64,000 nt of DNA from Aeromonas veronii (GTDB lineage: Bacteria > Pseudomonadota > Gammaproteobacteria > Enterobacterales > Aeromonadaceae). The stretch lies in the NCBI RefSeq assembly GCF_040215105.1, contig NZ_CP157875.1, positions 1,107,501-1,171,500 of the forward strand, written 5' to 3'. This document shows positions 56,687 through 64,000 of this stretch, in pieces. The position numbers and the translations under genes were made by a program. The first letter of the stretch is position 1, and the number at the start of each line of letters is the position of its first letter. The notes below the pieces were generated by a model. It made no database searches and was not told where the DNA came from. It was given only the letters and a program-made list of their open reading frames with translations.

Positions 56687-57982
56687 ATGTTGCAACCTTA
56701 CGCTTGGCGGCGTCAGTTGTGGCGAATGGCGTTCTTCTACGCCCCCTTCGTCTTGGTAGGTTGGTTAATCGATCATCTTGCGCTCTGCCTGCTGGTGGCG
56801 ACCCTGTTGCATCTGGGCTGGCACTATCGCTTCCAGAAGCGGCTGTCGGACTGGCTGTGGCACGATCGCAGCCTGGTGCCCCCCCATGGCAGCGGCAGCT
56901 GGGAATACATCTTCAACGGCATCTACAAACTCCAGCAGCGCCACCGTGCCCGTCGCCGGGAGCTGGCGGGGCTCATTCGTCGCTTCCGGGAAGGGGCCGA
57001 GGCGTTGCCCGACGCGGCCGTGGTGTTTCGCACCGATGGCAGCATCCTCTGGTGCAACCGGCTGGCGGAGCAGTTGCTCGGCTTTCGCTGGCCGGAGGAT
57101 GCGGGACAGCACATCGGCAACCTCATCCGCAATCCCGCCTTCGTCGCGTATCTGGGCAAGGGGCAGTATGACGAGCCCTTCGAGATGCACTCTCCCATCA
57201 ACGAGGAGAAGTTTCTCGAATTCCGGATCATGCCCTATGCCGAGGATCAGGCCATGCTGGTGGTGCGGGACGTGACCCGGCTGCGCAGCCTGGAGAAGAC
57301 TCGCAAGCACTTCGTTTCCAACGTCTCCCACGAGCTGCGCACCCCGCTCACCGTGCTCAAGGGATATCTGGAGATGACCGAGGAGCCACCGCCCCCCGCC
57401 ATGTGGGCCAAGGCTCACAAGGTCATGATGGAGCAGACGATCCGCATGGATAACCTGGTCAATCAGCTGCTCACCCTGTCGCGCATCGAGGCGGCGCCGA
57501 CCGTGGATCTCTCTCATTTGGTGGACATGCCCGCCATGCTGGGCCTGCTGGAGCAGGAGGCGAGGGCGCTCTCGGGGGAGGCTGGGCACCGACTGGTGTT
57601 CAACGTGCAGCCGGATCTGTTCGTGCGAGGGGACAGGGATCAACTGCGCAGTGCCGTCTCCAACCTGGTTTACAACGCCATTCACTATACCCCGGCGGGT
57701 CGTCAGATCACCGTGGAGTGGCGCAAGCAGGGGGCCATGGCGCTGTTCGTGGTAGCGGACGAGGGGGAGGGGATAGCCCCCGAGCACCTGACCCGGCTCA
57801 CCGAGCGGTTCTACCGGGTCGACAAGGCCCGCTCCCGTCATACCGGCGGCTCTGGGCTCGGCCTTGCCATCGTCAAGCATGCCTTGAGTCATCACGATGC
57901 CCAGCTCGAGATAGAGAGCCGGATTGGCAAGGGCAGCCGCTTCAGCTTCCTCATCCCTGCCCGCATGGTGGTGATAAAATAA
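56687..57982 (+). CDS. phoR: Phosphate regulon sensor kinase PhoR
   Basis: The 431-residue product has the E. coli PhoR layout (431): an N-terminal hydrophobic region with two helices (about 10 to 55), a charged linker, a PAS domain (about 95 to 200) and a kinase core. The histidine lies in FVSNVSHELRTPLTVL near 215, and ATP-binding boxes follow: NLVYNAIHYT, DEGEGIAPEHL and GGSGLGLAIVKHA. PhoR reads phosphate status through the Pst system and PhoU, neither of which (apart from pstS) is in the window. A good AGGAG before the ATG at 56687 supports the start. Confidence 0.97.
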   Translation: MLQPYAWRRQLWRMAFFYAPFVLVGWLIDHLALCLLVATLLHLGWHYRFQKRLSDWLWHDRSLVPPHGSGSWEYIFNGIYKLQQRHRARRRELAGLIRRFREGAEALPDAAVVFRTDGSILWCNRLAEQLLGFRWPEDAGQHIGNLIRNPAFVAYLGKGQYDEPFEMHSPINEEKFLEFRIMPYAEDQAMLVVRDVTRLRSLEKTRKHFVSNVSHELRTPLTVLKGYLEMTEEPPPPAMWAKAHKVMMEQTIRMDNLVNQLLTLSRIEAAPTVDLSHLVDMPAMLGLLEQEARALSGEAGHRLVFNVQPDLFVRGDRDQLRSAVSNLVYNAIHYTPAGRQITVEWRKQGAMALFVVADEGEGIAPEHLTRLTERFYRVDKARSRHTGGSGLGLAIVKHALSHHDAQLEIESRIGKGSRFSFLIPARMVVIK

Positions 57983-58011
57983 GCTTGTTTTGCAATGGGT
58001 TAGCATCAATG

Positions 58012-58035
58012 AAAGGGCCGTGTTCACGGCCCTTT
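58012..58035 (+). terminator. Terminator after phoR
   Basis: AAAGGGCCGTG and CACGGCCCTTT form an 11-base inverted repeat around two bases. The T run is short (CTTTCTC). Confidence 0.72.
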
Positions 58036-58058
58036 CTCATGGGATAAAATCCCTGCCA

Positions 58059-58097
58059 TGTCATCAAAGTGTCACATTAAATCCATAAATTTGTCAT
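58059..58097 (+). promoter_or_regulatory. Pho box upstream of pstS
   Basis: TGTCAT (58059), TGTCAC (58070) and TGTCAT (58092) lie in exact 11-base steps, with a weak unit at 58081. This is the PhoB direct-repeat pattern, extended to four units. Confidence 0.8.
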
Positions 58098-58165
58098 TGC
58101 CAGCCCAGATACTGGCGCCGTCTTAAAGAACGGACCTTCTGCAACGTTGAAGAGGAGGGGACGGT

Positions 58166-58273
58166 TTGAAACTCAACAATCCGGCTGATGCAATCGGGTT
58201 GATCACGGCAAGACAGTGTTTATCGGCGCCATGTATTGGCAAAGCCTTGTGTAACTTTGGAGAGATTGGATGA
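58166..58273 (+). CDS. Short overlapping frame in the pstS leader: degenerate copy of the pstS start
   Basis: A TTG at 58166 stands five bases after GAGGAGGGGA, a much stronger ribosome site than that of pstS. It opens 35 codons, [18 protein letters not shown] and onward, ending at TGA 58271-58273, which overlaps the pstS ATG by four bases (ATGA). Its first 33 bases match the first 33 of pstS at 27 positions, and the peptide resembles the PstS signal sequence [12 protein letters not shown]. The changes are mostly at amino-acid-altering positions, so it is probably a decayed copy. Even so its reading could couple translation to pstS. I cannot tell whether it is translated. Confidence 0.5.
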   Translation: MKLNNPADAIGLITARQCLSAPCIGKALCNFGEIG

Positions 58274-59244
58274 AACTCAACAAACTGGCTGGTGTAATCG
58301 GATTTACCGCAGCAACCCTGTTTTCTGTCAGCGCATTGGCTGCCGGTGTGGATAAAGATCTGCCGGATTACACTCCGACCAGCGGCATCTCGGGCAACCT
58401 GTCCTCTGTCGGCTCTGACACCCTGGCCAACATGATGACCCTGTGGGCCGAAGAATTTAAGCGCATGTACCCGAACGTCAACGTGCAGATCCAGGCCGCC
58501 GGTTCCTCTACCGCGCCCACTGCCCTGACCGAAGGTGTTGCCCAGTTTGGCCCCATGAGCCGTGCCATGAAGGCCGGTGAAGAAGAGGCCTTCGAGAAGC
58601 GTTACGGTTACAAGCCCACCGCCATCCGCGTCGCCGTCGATGCCCTGGCCGTGTTCGTCAACAAGGACAACCCCATCAAGGGGCTGACCATGCCGCAGAT
58701 CGACGCCATCTTCTCCAGCACCCTCAAGTGCGGCGAAGCCAAGGCCGCCACCAAGTGGGCAGACCTGGGTCTGGATGGCAGCTGGTCTTCCAAGGACTTG
58801 CAACTGTTCGGTCGCAACTCCGTCTCCGGTACCTACGGCTACTTCAAGGAGCACGCCCTGTGTAACGGCGACTTCAAGAGCGGCGTGAACGAGCAACCGG
58901 GTTCTGCCTCCGTGGTGCAGTCCGTCTCCTCCTCCCTGAACGGCATCGGCTACTCCGGTATCGGCTACGTCACCTCCGGTGTACGCGCCGTCCCGCTCTC
59001 CAAGGATGGCAAGACCTTCATCGAAGCCACCTCGGACAACGCCATCACCGGCAAATACCCGCTGTCGCGCTTCCTGTACGTCTACGTGAACAAGCACCCG
59101 AACAAACCCCTCGCCCCGATGGAGCAGGAGTTCGTGAAGATGATGCTGTCCAAGGCGGGTCAGACCATAGTGGCGAAAGACGGCTATGTGCCGGTACCGT
59201 CCAAGGTGGTGCAGGCCGACCTGAAGAAGCTGGGTATCATGTAA
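58270..59244 (+). CDS. pstS: Phosphate ABC transporter substrate-binding protein PstS
   Basis: PstS binds phosphate in the periplasm. The 324-residue product has a signal peptide (to about SVSALAAG) and a PstS-like fold: [17 protein letters not shown], the [21 protein letters not shown] region with the phosphate-binding serine and threonine residues, [16 protein letters not shown], and [15 protein letters not shown]. It belongs to the Vibrio/Pseudomonas-like group rather than E. coli PstS. It has a run of 11-base Pho repeats. No pstC, pstA or pstB follows; a terminator stands 27 bases after the stop. Confidence 0.93.
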   Translation: MKLNKLAGVIGFTAATLFSVSALAAGVDKDLPDYTPTSGISGNLSSVGSDTLANMMTLWAEEFKRMYPNVNVQIQAAGSSTAPTALTEGVAQFGPMSRAMKAGEEEAFEKRYGYKPTAIRVAVDALAVFVNKDNPIKGLTMPQIDAIFSSTLKCGEAKAATKWADLGLDGSWSSKDLQLFGRNSVSGTYGYFKEHALCNGDFKSGVNEQPGSASVVQSVSSSLNGIGYSGIGYVTSGVRAVPLSKDGKTFIEATSDNAITGKYPLSRFLYVYVNKHPNKPLAPMEQEFVKMMLSKAGQTIVAKDGYVPVPSKVVQADLKKLGIM

Positions 59245-59270
59245 TCCATACCCGCTGCGACCTTGCAGAC

Positions 59271-59297
59271 AAACGAGCCCCAGGTGGGCTCGTTTTT
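59271..59297 (+). terminator. Terminator after pstS
   Basis: AAACGAGCCC and GGGCTCGTTTTT pair around a short loop, with a T run. It shows that pstS is a single-gene transcript here. Confidence 0.88.
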
Positions 59298-59384
59298 ATT
59301 TTGGCGTGACGAGATTTTTGGTCGCAACTCCTGATGAGCAGACTTGCACCCCGGGTCGGCATTTCCGAAAATAGGGGCAACTTC

Positions 59385-60218
59385 ATGATCAAGGATCCCT
59401 TCATGCGTGCCTCTTCTCTCTCCCCGTTTGGCCTGGTGGCTCTGTGCAGCGCCCTGTTGGCCGGCTGTGCCCAGTCGCCGACCGGTCGCAACCAGATGCT
59501 GCTCTTCTCCCCCCAGCAGATGAATCAGCTGGGTGCCGACTCGTTCGAGGAAATGAAGAAGCAGGAGAAGGTGAGCACGGATGCCCGGATGAATGCTTAC
59601 GTCTCCTGCGTGGCCAAGGCGGTGACCGCCCAGGTGCCCGCCAGTTACGGCATCACCAGCTGGGAGGTGGTGGTGTTTGATTCCAAAGAGGTGAATGCCT
59701 TCGCCCTGCCCGGCGGCAAGATAGGGGTCTACAGCGGCCTGCTCAAGGTAGCCAAGAATCAGGATCAGCTCGCCACCGTCATCGGCCACGAGTTGACCCA
59801 CGTACTGGCTCAGCACTCCAACGAACGCCTCTCTCGGGATCAGCTGACCGGCATCGGGCTGGCGGCGGCCGATGTGGCGCTCGGCGCGAGTGGCAGCAGC
59901 TATGGTGGTGCCACCATGGCGGCCCTCGGGCTTGGCGTCCAGGTGGGCATTACCTTGCCGTACGGCCGCGAGCAGGAGAGCGAGGCGGATCGTCTCGGGC
60001 TGGCGCTGATGGCCAAGGCTGGCTTCGATCCGGCGCAGGCCATCCCCCTGTGGCAAAATATGAGTGCCGCCTCCGGTGGCAAGGCGCCTCCCCAGCTGCT
60101 CTCCACCCACCCGAGCGATGCCAGCCGCATCGCCGAGCTGCAGGCCCAGCAGGCCGAAGTGCAGCCCTTGTATCAGCAGGCGAGAGCCTCCGGCCTGGCC
60201 CCCCAGTGCAAGGCATAA
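59385..60218 (+). CDS. M48-family metallopeptidase lipoprotein
   Basis: The 277-residue product has a lipoprotein signal (LVALCSALLAGC) and an M48 domain with the zinc site HELTHVLAQHSNER near 134 and the third ligand in EQESEADRLGLALM. The FALPGGKIGVYSGLL stretch before it is typical. It resembles the LoiP/YcaL/BepA type of outer-membrane quality control proteases, without the TPR region of BepA. The ATG at 59385 has AGGGG at eight bases; alternatives lie at 59334 and 59403. The tail overlaps the next gene by 13 bases. Confidence 0.86.
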   Translation: MIKDPFMRASSLSPFGLVALCSALLAGCAQSPTGRNQMLLFSPQQMNQLGADSFEEMKKQEKVSTDARMNAYVSCVAKAVTAQVPASYGITSWEVVVFDSKEVNAFALPGGKIGVYSGLLKVAKNQDQLATVIGHELTHVLAQHSNERLSRDQLTGIGLAAADVALGASGSSYGGATMAALGLGVQVGITLPYGREQESEADRLGLALMAKAGFDPAQAIPLWQNMSAASGGKAPPQLLSTHPSDASRIAELQAQQAEVQPLYQQARASGLAPQCKA

Positions 60219-60709
60219 GCCTGCGCCTCGCACGGCCCGCCGATGCCGCCGCCATGACGGTGATGCAACGGGCCAGCTGGTTGGCTGCCTATGGCGATAT
60301 GCTGGGGGAAGATGCTCTGGCCCGGCTGGCGGTTACCGATCATCTGCAGATCTGGCAGCATCGTTTGGCCGGCGCCGGCCCCCAGCCCATGCTGATCTGC
60401 CAACACGAAGTGGTCATCGGTCTGCTCTACTGGCAGCCCGTGCGGGAGGAGGTGATGACTGCCCGCATCTGCGCCCTCTATCTGCATCCTGCCCATTGGC
60501 GCCAGGGTTATGGCAAGCGGCTGTGGCAGGCGGTGGCGGTGCAAATGCGACGATCCGGCTGCGAATGCGTCAAACTGTGGCTGCTTGATGGCAACCGGAT
60601 AGGCGAGGGCTTCTATCAGCGTCGCGGCTTCGTGTTCGACGGGCAGGAGCGCACCCTCACCAGCCTGGGTCAGCCCTGCCTGCAGCGGCAAATGTCCCGT
60701 TTGCTTTGA
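60206..60709 (+). CDS. GNAT-family N-acetyltransferase
   Basis: The product (167 residues from a GTG at 60206) is a single GNAT domain: ISLRLARPADAAAMTVMQ, ARICALYLHPAHWRQGYGK with the acetyl-CoA loop RQGYGK, and GEGFYQRRGFVFDG near the end. The start is uncertain: no good ATG exists before residue 19. The GTG overlaps the M48 gene end by 13 bases, and translation coupling is likely. Substrate unknown. Confidence 0.78.
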   Translation: MQGISLRLARPADAAAMTVMQRASWLAAYGDMLGEDALARLAVTDHLQIWQHRLAGAGPQPMLICQHEVVIGLLYWQPVREEVMTARICALYLHPAHWRQGYGKRLWQAVAVQMRRSGCECVKLWLLDGNRIGEGFYQRRGFVFDGQERTLTSLGQPCLQRQMSRLL

Positions 60710-60814
60710 GCTGGCTCCCGTTTTTGACCTCCCATTGCTTTATTTTTTCTGCGAATTAATACAATGTCCCCCTCTGGAATGGCTGGTCCGGTTCGTCGGC
60801 AAGGGAGTGTGGGC

Positions 60815-61717
60815 ATGTATTACGGTTTTGACATTGGTGGCACCAAGATAGCCTTCGCGGTGTATGACGGCGGGTTGAATCTCTGTCACGAGGAGCGCAT
60901 GAGCACCCCGGGGGATGACTATCCGGGGTTGCAGCAGCTCATCCGCAGCCGGGTGCTGGAGGCGGATGCCCGCTTCGGCGCCAAGGGGGTTGTTGGAATA
61001 GGCTTTCCCGGCATCCTCAACCGGGACGACAAGAGCATAGTGGCGGCGAACCTGCCCGCCATCCATGGCCGTCACCTGGGGGCTGACTTGACCGAACTGC
61101 TGGGACGCACCGTCCGGGTGGATAACGATGCCAACTGCTTCCTCTGGTCCGAAGTGCATCAGGGGGCCGCGGCCGGTGCGCAGAGTGCACTGGGCATGAC
61201 CATAGGCACCGGCATCGGGGGTGCCGTCTATCTGGCCGGCCAACTGATCCAGGGCCGCAACTGGCTGGCGGGAGAGATAGGCCACTACCCGCTGCCCGCT
61301 ACCATTCTGATGAAGTATCCCGACCTGCCGCGCCCCCGCTGTGGCTGTGGTCGGTTGGTCTGTTTCGAAACCTATGCGTCCGGTACTGGCCTCGAGCGTC
61401 TCTACCACCACTTCCACGGGGAGCGTGCCAGCGGTCATCAGATCGTCGCCCGCTACGAGGCGCACGAACCGAGCGCCCTGACCACTATCGACTGCTGGCT
61501 GGAGATCCTGGCGGCAGGGCTTGCCACCGCCATCTCGGTGCTCGACCCCGAAGTGGTGGTGCTGGGCGGCGGCCTCAGTGGTCTACCGGCGCTGTATGAA
61601 CAACTGCCCCGGCGCCTGCCCGGCCACCTGCTGCCCGGGGTTGCCCTGCCAGCCATCCGTCAGGCCCGCTTCGGTGGGGCAGGCGGAGTGCGCGGCGCGG
61701 CTTTGCTCAATTTATGA
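60815..61717 (+). CDS. nagK: N-acetyl-D-glucosamine kinase
   Basis: NagK phosphorylates N-acetylglucosamine, mainly for cell-wall sugar recycling. The 300-residue product is a ROK-family kinase that matches E. coli NagK (303): start MYYGFDIGGTKIA with the phosphate-binding DIGGTK, GVVGIGFPGILN, VDNDANCF with the catalytic aspartate, GTGIGGAVYL, GEIGHYPL, and the zinc motif CGCGRLVC near 178. The frame is open to 60764 but the ATG at 60815, with AAGGGAG upstream, gives the conserved start. Confidence 0.94.
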   Translation: MYYGFDIGGTKIAFAVYDGGLNLCHEERMSTPGDDYPGLQQLIRSRVLEADARFGAKGVVGIGFPGILNRDDKSIVAANLPAIHGRHLGADLTELLGRTVRVDNDANCFLWSEVHQGAAAGAQSALGMTIGTGIGGAVYLAGQLIQGRNWLAGEIGHYPLPATILMKYPDLPRPRCGCGRLVCFETYASGTGLERLYHHFHGERASGHQIVARYEAHEPSALTTIDCWLEILAAGLATAISVLDPEVVVLGGGLSGLPALYEQLPRRLPGHLLPGVALPAIRQARFGGAGGVRGAALLNL

Positions 61718-61740
61718 GATCAGACACAGGGTCTGATCTC
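61716..61740. terminator. Inverted repeat between nagK and cutC
   Basis: GAGATCAGAC and GTCTGATCTC form a ten-base stem with a five-base loop, starting at the nagK stop. No T run follows, so termination is unsure and nagK-cutC may be co-transcribed. Confidence 0.45.
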
Positions 61741-61759
61741 CCCTGAACAAGGAGTCATC

Positions 61760-62485
61760 ATGACCCGTCTTGAAATCTGTATCGACAATCTGGAATCCCT
61801 GTTTACCGCCCAGCAGGCCGGCGCGGATCGCATCGAGCTCTGCTCTGCGCTGGGTCTGGGTGGTCTGACGCCCTCTTACGGTTTCATGCAGCAGGTGGTG
61901 CGCCATGCCACCATCCCCGTCTACGCCATGATCCGCCCCCGTGCCGGGGATTTCTGCTTCAGTGCCTTTGAATTCGAGATCATGCTGCAGGACATCGCAG
62001 CCGCCCGTGCCGCCGGTTTGCAGGGCGTCGTGGTGGGTCTGCTGGACGAGGCGGGACGGGTGCCCGCAACCCTGCTCAAGCAGTTGGTGGACGCGGCCGG
62101 CCCCCTCGGCGTCACCTTCCATCGCGCGATTGACCTTTGCTCCGACTGGCGTGCCGACCTCGAAACCATCGTCGACGCAGGCTGTGAGCGGATCCTGAGT
62201 TCGGGCCATGCTCCCACTGCGCTCGCGGGGCTCGAGACCCTGCAGGCGATGCAGCAGGCCTTGGCCGGACGCGCCAGCCTGATGCCGGGAGCCGGGGTCA
62301 ATGCCGACAATGTGCGCACCATTCTCGAGTTTACCGGCGTGGACGAGGTGCACATGTCCGGTATGGGCTGGCGTGGCGGCATGGTGCCCCACGGCGTCAA
62401 CATGGGTACCTCGGACGATGGCCGGGTCAATATCACAGACGGTGCCAAGGTGGCGGTGGTGCGGGCTTTGCTGGACCAAGCCTGA
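61760..62485 (+). CDS. cutC: CutC family protein (copper homeostasis)
   Basis: The 241-residue product matches E. coli CutC (248): LEICIDNLESLFTAQQAGAD, RIELCSALGLGGLTPS, IRPRAGDFCF, GVTFHRAID, LMPGAGVNADNV, and EVHMSGM, a TIM-barrel fold. CutC was linked to copper tolerance in E. coli, but the link is doubted and its true role is not settled. It starts 42 bases after nagK. Its last 28 codons recur in diverged form just beyond its stop. Confidence 0.92.
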   Translation: MTRLEICIDNLESLFTAQQAGADRIELCSALGLGGLTPSYGFMQQVVRHATIPVYAMIRPRAGDFCFSAFEFEIMLQDIAAARAAGLQGVVVGLLDEAGRVPATLLKQLVDAAGPLGVTFHRAIDLCSDWRADLETIVDAGCERILSSGHAPTALAGLETLQAMQQALAGRASLMPGAGVNADNVRTILEFTGVDEVHMSGMGWRGGMVPHGVNMGTSDDGRVNITDGAKVAVVRALLDQA

Positions 62486-62527
62486 GTATAGGTGCGGCGC
62501 CGTGGCATGGTGCCGCTCCCTGTCAGC

Positions 62528-62656
62528 GTCAACATGGGTACCTCGGACGATGGCCGGGTCAATATTACCGATGGCGCCAAGGTGGCGGCGGTCAGGGCTC
62601 TGCTGGATCGGGGTTGCACCCGGGCATTGCCGGATCAGTCTGCCCCGCATGTGTGA
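62528..62656 (+). pseudogene. Diverged second copy of the cutC 3' end
   Basis: The segment repeats the last 85 bases of cutC (62396-62480) at an offset of 132 bases, with the first 38 bases identical and 74 of 85 in all. It reads VNMGTSDDGRVNITDGAKVA then AVRALLDRG in the same phase as cutC, runs on past where cutC stops, and ends at TGA 62654-62656. Two stops lie between the copies, and there is no start. Most differences are silent (GAC/GAT, GGT/GGC, CGG/AGG, TTG/CTG). The copies therefore descend from two working cutC versions, not from decay of one. Weaker similarity extends back to about 62499. Confidence 0.7.
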
Positions 62657-62763
62657 GCGCTCTCCCACGGGCAGGGAAATCGCCGTGGACGCTGGCAGCA
62701 CCCCGAGAAAAAGTCTGATATCATCCCGTCTCTTTTATTACCTGGATCTGGAGCTACATCTCA

Positions 62764-63375
62764 ATGTCCCAATACGACTCTATCGAACAGAAGGCCAGCT
62801 ACGGCATCGGCCGCAACATGGGTGATCAGCTGGCGCAGCAAGCTTTCGCCGGTCTGGATATCCCGGCCCTGCAGCAAGGTCTGGCTGATGCCCTGAACGG
62901 TCTGGAGTTCGCGGTCAGCCGTGACGATATCAACGATGCCTTCCAGGTCATCACTACCCGCATGCAGGCCGAGCAGGAAGCTGCCGCCAAGGCTGCCGCC
63001 GCCGATGGCGAAGCCTTCCTGGCCGACAACGCCAAGCGTGCCGGTGTGAACGTGACCGACTCCGGTCTGCAGTACGAAGTCATGGTCGAAGGCAATGGTG
63101 CCGTCCCGGTTGCCGGTCAGTCCGTCCGTGTGCACTACCACGGCACCTTCACCCACGGTGGCGTGTTTGACAGCTCCGTCGCCCGTGGCGAACCGGCCGA
63201 ATTCCCGGTCACTGGCGTCATCGCCGGCTGGGTTGAAGCACTGCAACTGATGCCGGTTGGTTCCAAGTGGAAGCTCTACATTCCGCAGGATCTGGCCTAC
63301 GGTGCCCGTGGTGCTGGCTCCATCCCGCCGTACTCCGCTCTGGTATTCGAAGTGGAGCTGCTGGACATCCTGTGA
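62764..63375 (+). CDS. fklB: FKBP-type peptidyl-prolyl isomerase FklB
   Basis: The 203-residue product is a FKBP22-type protein, close to E. coli FklB (206): the N-terminal dimerising helices (SIEQKASYGIGRNMGDQLA, residues 3 to 90), then the FKBP domain (about 105 to 203) with VRVHYHGTFTHGGVFDSS, ARGEPAEFPVTGVIAGW and LAYGARGAGSIPPYSALVFE. It speeds proline isomerisation in folding proteins, in the cytoplasm or periplasm; no signal peptide is seen. ATG at 62764. A terminator follows. Confidence 0.94.
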   Translation: MSQYDSIEQKASYGIGRNMGDQLAQQAFAGLDIPALQQGLADALNGLEFAVSRDDINDAFQVITTRMQAEQEAAAKAAAADGEAFLADNAKRAGVNVTDSGLQYEVMVEGNGAVPVAGQSVRVHYHGTFTHGGVFDSSVARGEPAEFPVTGVIAGWVEALQLMPVGSKWKLYIPQDLAYGARGAGSIPPYSALVFEVELLDIL

Positions 63376-63395
63376 TCCGGTAACTCTGCACTGAC

Positions 63396-63427
63396 AAACG
63401 GCGACCTCTGGGTCGCCGTTTGCTTTT
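63396..63427 (+). terminator. Terminator after fklB
   Basis: AAACGGCGACC and GGTCGCCGTTT pair around a four-base loop, followed by GCTTTTG. Confidence 0.8.
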
Positions 63428-63515
63428 GTGTTCGTCTCGCGTGGTGGGCAGGCTGGGTCATGGGCAAGTGGATCCGTTTTGGATATATAGTCAGAGCGTC
63501 TTCAGGGAGATCCCC

Positions 63516-64000
63516 ATGGCTGCCATCATCGAAGTCATCGACCTTATCAAGCACTTCCCCGGCGTCAAGGCGGTGGACGGGCTCAGCTTTGCCATCCCCG
63601 CCGGCAGTTGCTTCGGTCTGCTTGGGCCAAACGGCGCGGGCAAAACCACCACCATCGAGTTGCTGGAGGGGATCCTCACCCCGGACAGCGGTCAGATCCT
63701 GTTCCATGGCGCCCCTCGCGATGCTGATTATCGCTCCCGCATCGGTATCCAGTTCCAGCACACGGCCCTGCAGGATTTTCTGACGGTGCGCGATACCCTG
63801 CGCCTGTTCGCCAGCCTCTATCCCAATCCCTTGCCACGTGACCTGCTCATCGAACTGTGCGCACTCGGCGAGTTTATCGACCGGGACAGCCGCAAGCTCT
63901 CCGGCGGCCAGCGTCAGCGCCTGTTGCTGGCCCTGGCGCTGCTCGGGGATCCCGAATTGCTGTTTCTCGATGAGCCAACGACAGGGCTGGATCCCCAGGC
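63516..64000 (+). CDS. ABC transporter ATP-binding protein (ABC-2 type), 3' end outside the window
   Basis: The visible 161 codons start MAAIIEVIDLIKHFPG and include Walker A GPNGAGKT near 40, a Q loop in IQFQHTALQDF, the signature KLSGGQRQRLLLAL, and Walker B LLFLDEPTTGLDPQ. This is the DrrA/CcmA-like group that pairs with an ABC-2 membrane protein, commonly encoded next. Such pumps export drugs, polysaccharides or lipids. The gene continues past the right edge. AGGGAGA before the ATG at 63516 fits. Confidence 0.88.
   Translation, partial: MAAIIEVIDLIKHFPGVKAVDGLSFAIPAGSCFGLLGPNGAGKTTTIELLEGILTPDSGQILFHGAPRDADYRSRIGIQFQHTALQDFLTVRDTLRLFASLYPNPLPRDLLIELCALGEFIDRDSRKLSGGQRQRLLLALALLGDPELLFLDEPTTGLDPQ

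Overview
The window is about 64 kb of a GC-rich gammaproteobacterial chromosome, most likely Aeromonas. This rests on the mix of gene types (a PliI-type lysozyme inhibitor, a MalS-type amylase, a PepO-type peptidase, SMC-zipA-ligA, a PhoBR pair with a stand-alone pstS) and on the close match of many products to enterobacterial and Vibrio counterparts. The genus is inferred, not proven. Nearly all of it looks like ordinary core genome with dense genes, short spacers and clear intrinsic terminators. I saw no rRNA, tRNA, CRISPR array, IS element or prophage.

The left edge (1 to about 1014) differs: it is AT-rich and carries one unrecognised gene running off the window, then the decapitated C-terminal half of a LysR regulator (1015-1446), so an island probably ends here. 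From 1.5 to 17 kb come an amino-acid exporter (YjeH type), a GNAT acetyltransferase, an ABC-F protein with a newly read leader peptide, PliI, PepO, TilS, a diguanylate cyclase, a CPA2 antiporter, a patatin, a TetR/hydrolase pair, a NarL-type regulator and a GST. From 17 to 28 kb come periplasmic alpha-amylase (malS), a four-gene GtrB/GtrA/GT-C glycosylation operon, a solute-binding protein, the peptidoglycan pair ldtD-mepK, a small lipoprotein, a TRIC-type channel and cysZ.

From 28 to 35 kb is the block smc-zipA-ligA (chromosome segregation, division, replication). From 35 to 39 kb, the anaerobic ribonucleotide reductase operon nrdDG carries an FNR-like site and a pair of NrdR-like boxes. From 39 to 43 kb come small envelope proteins (a Pmp3-type peptide, a TonB-C lipoprotein, MliC) and a MarR/SlyA-controlled HlyD-DUF2955 efflux pair with two SlyA-like boxes. 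From 43 to 48.4 kb is a compact 2-hydroxycarboxylate utilisation locus: 2HCT transporter, malic enzyme, and a CitA/DcuS-type kinase with its regulator.

From 48.5 to 55.8 kb come an EamA exporter, an AraC regulator, an aldehyde dehydrogenase with a textbook sigma-54 promoter beside its divergent AcoR-type activator, a membrane diguanylate cyclase and a VOC protein. From 55.8 to 59.3 kb is phosphate control: phoB-phoR and pstS, both preceded by Pho-box repeats. The right end holds an M48 lipoprotein peptidase, a GNAT, nagK, cutC, fklB and the start of an ABC-2 type ATPase gene cut by the window edge.

The least expected signals are the leader peptide ahead of the ABC-F gene (5303-5389), a degenerate copy of the pstS start lying in the pstS leader as an overlapping reading frame (58166-58273), a diverged in-phase copy of the cutC tail after cutC (62528-62656), and a ghost GGDEF tail after the first diguanylate cyclase. 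I found no convincing wholly new multi-gene system.
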